A DNA stretch of 64,000 nt from contig WBMZ01005343.1 of the NCBI GenBank assembly GCA_013400975.1, forward strand, positions 369,473 through 433,472, given 5' to 3'. Shown here piece by piece: positions 59,986-64,000 of this stretch. Every line of letters starts with the position of its first letter. The stretch's first letter is position 1. This DNA is from Atrichornis clamosus. Its lineage: Eukaryota; Chordata; Aves; Passeriformes; Menuridae. Under the pieces are notes generated by a model. The model was given only the letters and a program-made list of their open reading frames with translations, was not told the origin of the DNA and made no database searches. The translations under genes and the position numbers were made by a program.

Positions 59986-60440
59986 AAAGGCTAGCAGCTG
60001 GCCAACTTTGAGTGTCTTTTTGATTATTTCCTACTTGTTCCTCAGTATATAAATATTCTATCCTAGATGTTGTTTTTGTGCTATAGGTTTATGCTTCTCA
60101 TCTAGTAGCACCTATTGTATTAACCCTGGAAAAGCAACCTTCTTTTTTTAGTTTACAGCCCCATACATATTTTGAGTGTAGGAGGATGATAGCATAACTT
60201 GTTATATTACAGGAAAAAAGTATTTCCACTCAAAACAGCTGCTTTTCTATCAAAGCAGTCTATGAAGTGTAAAGCAGGATGTTAATGTCACTTAGTAGTA
60301 GTGAATCAGAAGTCAAGGACACTCCAAGACACCATTTTCACAATACAGTAATATTTCTTATTTCTCTCTTACTGTCAACAGGACATACCTTTATACATTT
60401 TAATACAGTCAGAGAGTCTCTTTCATATAAGTCTCTGAAG

Positions 60441-60456
60441 ACTTTCATATGAAAGT
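60441..60456. repeat. 16-bp perfect palindrome flanked by direct repeats
   Basis: actttcatatgaaagt is its own reverse complement. The phrase gtctctttcata occurs on both sides (about 60415-60426 and 60455-60466), so the palindrome sits between two copies of a 12-bp direct repeat. Confidence 0.85.
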
Positions 60457-63400
60457 CTCTTTCATAGAGTGACAATATTATATTGTTGTTTTTAAGACAG
60501 ATATAGAGATTATGTTTTAAGTCCTTACTCAAAGCAGTTTGGTAGAGTAATGACATCCCAACATACCAGAAATTCTGGGAACTATTTAAAATTCTTGCTT
60601 CTATGCAATAAAATTGCAGCTTTTCTCCCCAAGAAGAATATTAACAGAAAGAAAGAGAAATATTCTAAAACGGTATATGCAATTAAGTCACACACTTGTC
60701 TTCCCACTAGTGTTTTACTCCTCTGCTTTAACCTACATGGTGGATTATGGTACTTGTGATCCATTTTATTTGTAAAGCTCTTGAGCATTTTAATGCTGAA
60801 CAAGTGAAGTAAGAAAATAAAGGATATATTTTAAGAGCAACAAATTACAGTAACAGCTGCGTATTAAAATATTGTGTATAAACAACAGCAGAAGCTGTTC
60901 TAGCACTTATAAGGATCTTACAGTTGACCAGATTTTCTTACCTGCAGTTGTGAAGCTGCTTCTGTCAACTAAAAAATATTTCTCTGTACAGATAAGCAGT
61001 CTTACAAAGCATAAGACTCTCTTCTAGATTATGTGACTATCCACTCTGGATATCAAATACTGATTCCTCCTCTCATGAATAAAATGTACAGATACGAAGA
61101 CTTTTAACTTCAAAGCTTTATTTTCTGTTCTACTTATCATAACTTTTTTCTCTTTATTTGTTTTCACTGAGATGTTTTATTATCTCTGCCACACATATGC
61201 AGTTCTCACATTAAACAGTGTGGGAGGATATTTATGTCCAGTGTCAAACATGAAAAATATGTCATACTTCCTTGCAATGATAATGTTTGCTTAAAACTTC
61301 TTACGCTTCCCAGCAATGACATTACAGACCAGGCAAAGTTTGTGTTTAGATCTGGAACGCTGTTTTATATGCCAGGAGCAGAATTACTTTAATCTTCCAA
61401 ACTGTTTGTGACAGACAGAACTGTTTTCATCACTCAAAGATCGTCATATTTAAACAGATGAAAGAGTGATTTACATAAATTGGCATGAGTCTGCAAAGCT
61501 CAGAACCTTATTGCTGTGGTACTCTGAAATTGTATAGTTAGACAATAGCCTCAGTGCATAAGACACCAAGTAAGTTGTCCTGGAATGTGATTACATCCAT
61601 ATGCCTCTTAAGTAATGCAAGATCGACAGTGAGCTGATTCAAAGAACAAGAATTTGCTCTGAAATTAATATTTTCTCGTACACTGCCAGAAGAATACCAT
61701 CAGCAAAGTCCTGAAAATTGATGTTAATTACAGCCATGACTTTACAGGAAACTTTCAATTTATTATTTTTGAAACAGAAATACATCAAATTGCTATAACC
61801 AGTTTCACTATCTCATGACTTACTATAAAATTGGAATTAAAAATTACACTCTATTAGAGTGTTTCATGTGAATGTAATTTAGAAGAACTGGTAATTGAAA
61901 ATGCAGTGTCATTCTCTCTTAGAAGGAAAGGAGAGAATCTCTTAGAGACAATTGTTCCTTCCAACTTCCTTTCAATTTGATGGTGTTATACAGAATTACC
62001 ATGGCTGTTACAAAGTCACTGGCATGTCGTGATAGAGAGGAATTTCCTATTAATAGCAACTAAGTGACATAATGAATGTTAGTCTTACAAAAATATGATG
62101 TATATGATAATTATAAAATCTATTCCTAGAATTACTGATACCTTTAATGTAACCACTATCAGCTATCTGGAGTCCAACATCCTCTTTAAATTTTCATTGT
62201 AACCTCTGTTGTCTGTTCAGTTCCACTGGATTTCTTCCAGTGTCTGTATCATAGATGTAGAAATAAACAGAACTCTAGGTTACGTATGTTGGATTTTCAC
62301 TGGGATCCTCTTAAACCTTTCTTTTAGTCCAGCTGCTTTCTTCTTTTTACTATATTCTTATGAATTTCATGCATGATTTCCTATTTATCGGCTTTTCTTC
62401 TTGTGTCTTCATGTGCTGATATTCAAAATAATAATAATAAAATTTAAATCTGTGTCAAAGCTTCCTTGCAGGAAATTGGGGTGCTCACTGATTCATGACT
62501 TTAGATTATATAATCTATGAGCAATTGTTTACACATATAGAAGATAGTACTGCAAGGAAAGACCAGAGTCAAGAATTGGAAACAATTAGATAGAAGAGAT
62601 TCATGCATTTATATAATGAAAGGCCCAAACACACTTGCTCTCAAAAGAACCCAGTACCTACCATCACCCTGATCGCTCTCACCTTATGTTAGTCCCCTGT
62701 ACTCCATAATTTCACACCAAAGTCTTTGTATTTATCTTGGAAATACCCTTTACTGCTACCTTATAATACAAACTGATTATGACAGTAACATTTTTAATCT
62801 GATGTGCAATTACATGGAATTTCTCTGTAGACTTTTGTAATTTTGGCATATTAATACTTTTTCTCAGTTACTTTTTGAACCTGTGCAAGCACATGAATAT
62901 CCTGTTGTAATGCTTTTGAGCATGATTGATAAAAATACCGGATGCTGAAAATTTCATCAAGAAATTGAAGCTTTCTGGATTAGATTCTCTTATGGTGTAA
63001 ACTCTGATTTCCTTTTTAAGCAGTAAGAAGGGGTAAAACCTGCAGTCCTGTTGAACAGGATGTAGCAGGACCATTGTCTTGAGAACAAATATAACAATCA
63101 CAATGTTCATAGGGCAGTTATCAGAAATTTGAAGTTGCTTAAAGGACAAAGCACAAGGTTGCTACTAAGCTCTCAAAATTGAGGAATGATAGAGTAAAAC
63201 CATATGGATAATATAGTGTTGTGAGATTACAGCTGTGATTAAAGACAGACTTTTCCTAAATGTAAAAAAAAAAAGTCTGATTGCAGGTCATCATTCAACC
63301 TTTCCTGCAACTTCTCTGATATCTTTGTGCCTAAGTTCTTCAGATGACAGGGCAAGATATTTTAAAATTTACCTTTGTCCTGTGAAGAGCCTTTATGATG

Positions 63401-64000
63401 CTTCTTTTGGACACCTTGACCGAGGTGGAGAAATCAGAAGTTTTATTCCTCTGAAGAGACAAATGTATGAAATTGATTGGAACAGTACTTCTTTCATAGC
63501 ATGTAAATCAATTCAAACTTTTTAGCATCAGGATTTTCAGCTATCTAAACATTGTGCCAAGTCAGCTATTTTGAAAGTGTCTAAAAACTATTTTTAAAGG
63601 ACTTCTGCTTCTGAGCAGCATATTTTAGGGTATAACTGTTTGTAGAAAGCATGTGTATGAAGTCTTTCATCTTGGGAATGCTTTACAGTCTTAAAGTTCC
63701 CTCCACAAAGTGTAGCCATCTCTGGAACAGAATGTAGTGTAGAAGTTCCTGGTGCCCTAGGACAGGCAGGAATACCTGACTAGCCACAACAGTGTAGCTT
63801 CTGTGGCCAAGCAGAAGTCTTCAAACATTAAAGAATATAATAACAAAAGGGAAAAAATACTCTATAAAACGTGTTTGTTTGATTATCTAAGGAGTTATCA
63901 GTGCAGTTTATCAGTAAATGTTTCCAGGGTGTTTCTTTAACTTTAGTTTTACTCACAGGGCTTGACCCAGCTTTGACTTAACCCGCTAACTTTGGTATCA

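Larger units (their letters stand above)
1..64000 (+). other. FMN1: FMN1 transcription unit (internal part; both ends outside the window)
   Basis: Ten exons on the + strand join in frame into one formin polypeptide of 571 complete codons: pre-FH1 segment, FH1, then most of FH2. The family is clear from the proline tracts, the KPLYW start of FH2, [20 protein letters not shown], and the GNYMNGG...RGQADGF signature. FMN1 rather than FMN2, DAAM or DIAPH is chosen because the FH2 wording ([59 protein letters not shown]) agrees with vertebrate formin-1 as I know it. Formin-1 nucleates and elongates unbranched actin filaments at cell junctions and in the cytoplasm. The upstream N-terminal exons and the final FH2/tail exon(s) are not in the window. 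All exons are open, with consensus splice sites and no frameshift, so the gene looks functional. Confidence 0.93.
54161..64000 (+). other. FMN1 intron, 5' part (>9.8 kb, not closed in window)
   Basis: Opens with GTAATC. Contains the LTR/CR1 nested locus (55611-56590), a probable MIR-type SINE (57822-58031), a CR1 copy (59570-59985), a 16-bp palindrome (60441-60456), and unique, repeat-free sequence from about 60,000 onward. The stretch 61300-62060 has the balanced AT-rich composition with TAATTA-type sites often seen in conserved noncoding elements. I searched for the terminal formin-1 exon and did not find it. Confidence 0.8.

Noticed and set aside
63235..63525. 96-codon + strand frame, considered as the missing terminal FMN1 exon
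   Set aside because: The peptide does not resemble the formin-1 C-terminus, and the phase and splice context do not fit.

Overview
The window is vertebrate nuclear DNA, almost certainly from a bird. It is AT-rich, coding DNA is confined to short exons with GT-AG borders, and the interspersed repeats are mainly CR1 LINE fragments, several ending in the ATTCT(G/A)TGA-type tail typical of avian CR1. No prokaryotic genes, operons, CRISPR arrays, tRNA or rRNA genes were seen.

The whole window lies inside one gene on the + strand: FMN1 (formin-1, the 'limb deformity' formin). Ten coding exons were placed by joining reading frame across consensus splice sites: 1980-2752, 6373-6523, 17663-17750, 27091-27152, 28978-29066, 33756-33885, 35307-35453, 37913-37972, 39849-39969 and 54068-54160. 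Their phases fit at every junction. Together they give 1714 nt, or 571 complete codons plus one base. They encode a short pre-FH1 segment, the proline-rich FH1 region (profilin-actin delivery) and most of the actin-assembling FH2 domain. The 5' exons (N-terminus) lie left of the window. The exon or exons for the end of FH2 and the C-terminal tail lie to the right. The last intron is still open after more than 9.8 kb.

About 97% of the window is intron. Recognisable inserts are CR1 copies at 3523-3878, 9781-10025, 20589-20865 (-), 27192-28348 (1.16 kb with reverse-transcriptase remnants), 43901-44305 (-) and 59570-59985; a degraded avian LTR-like element at 55611-56590 interrupted by an antisense CR1 fragment; a probable MIR-type SINE at 57822-58031; an AT microsatellite; and an exact four-copy 62-bp minisatellite at 45912-46159 whose unit is quasi-palindromic.

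In mammals, and by inference in birds, the 3' part of FMN1 adjoins GREM1 and its introns contain limb enhancers for GREM1. The large introns here (11.1, 9.3, 14.1 and >9.8 kb) are therefore plausible enhancer territory. A few compact candidate elements are pointed out as inference only. I found no sign of a novel protein-coding system. The most unusual signals are the quasi-palindromic minisatellite, the nested LTR/CR1 locus with a 3'-truncated CR1, and the 13-bp direct repeat bracketing the large CR1 beside an exon.
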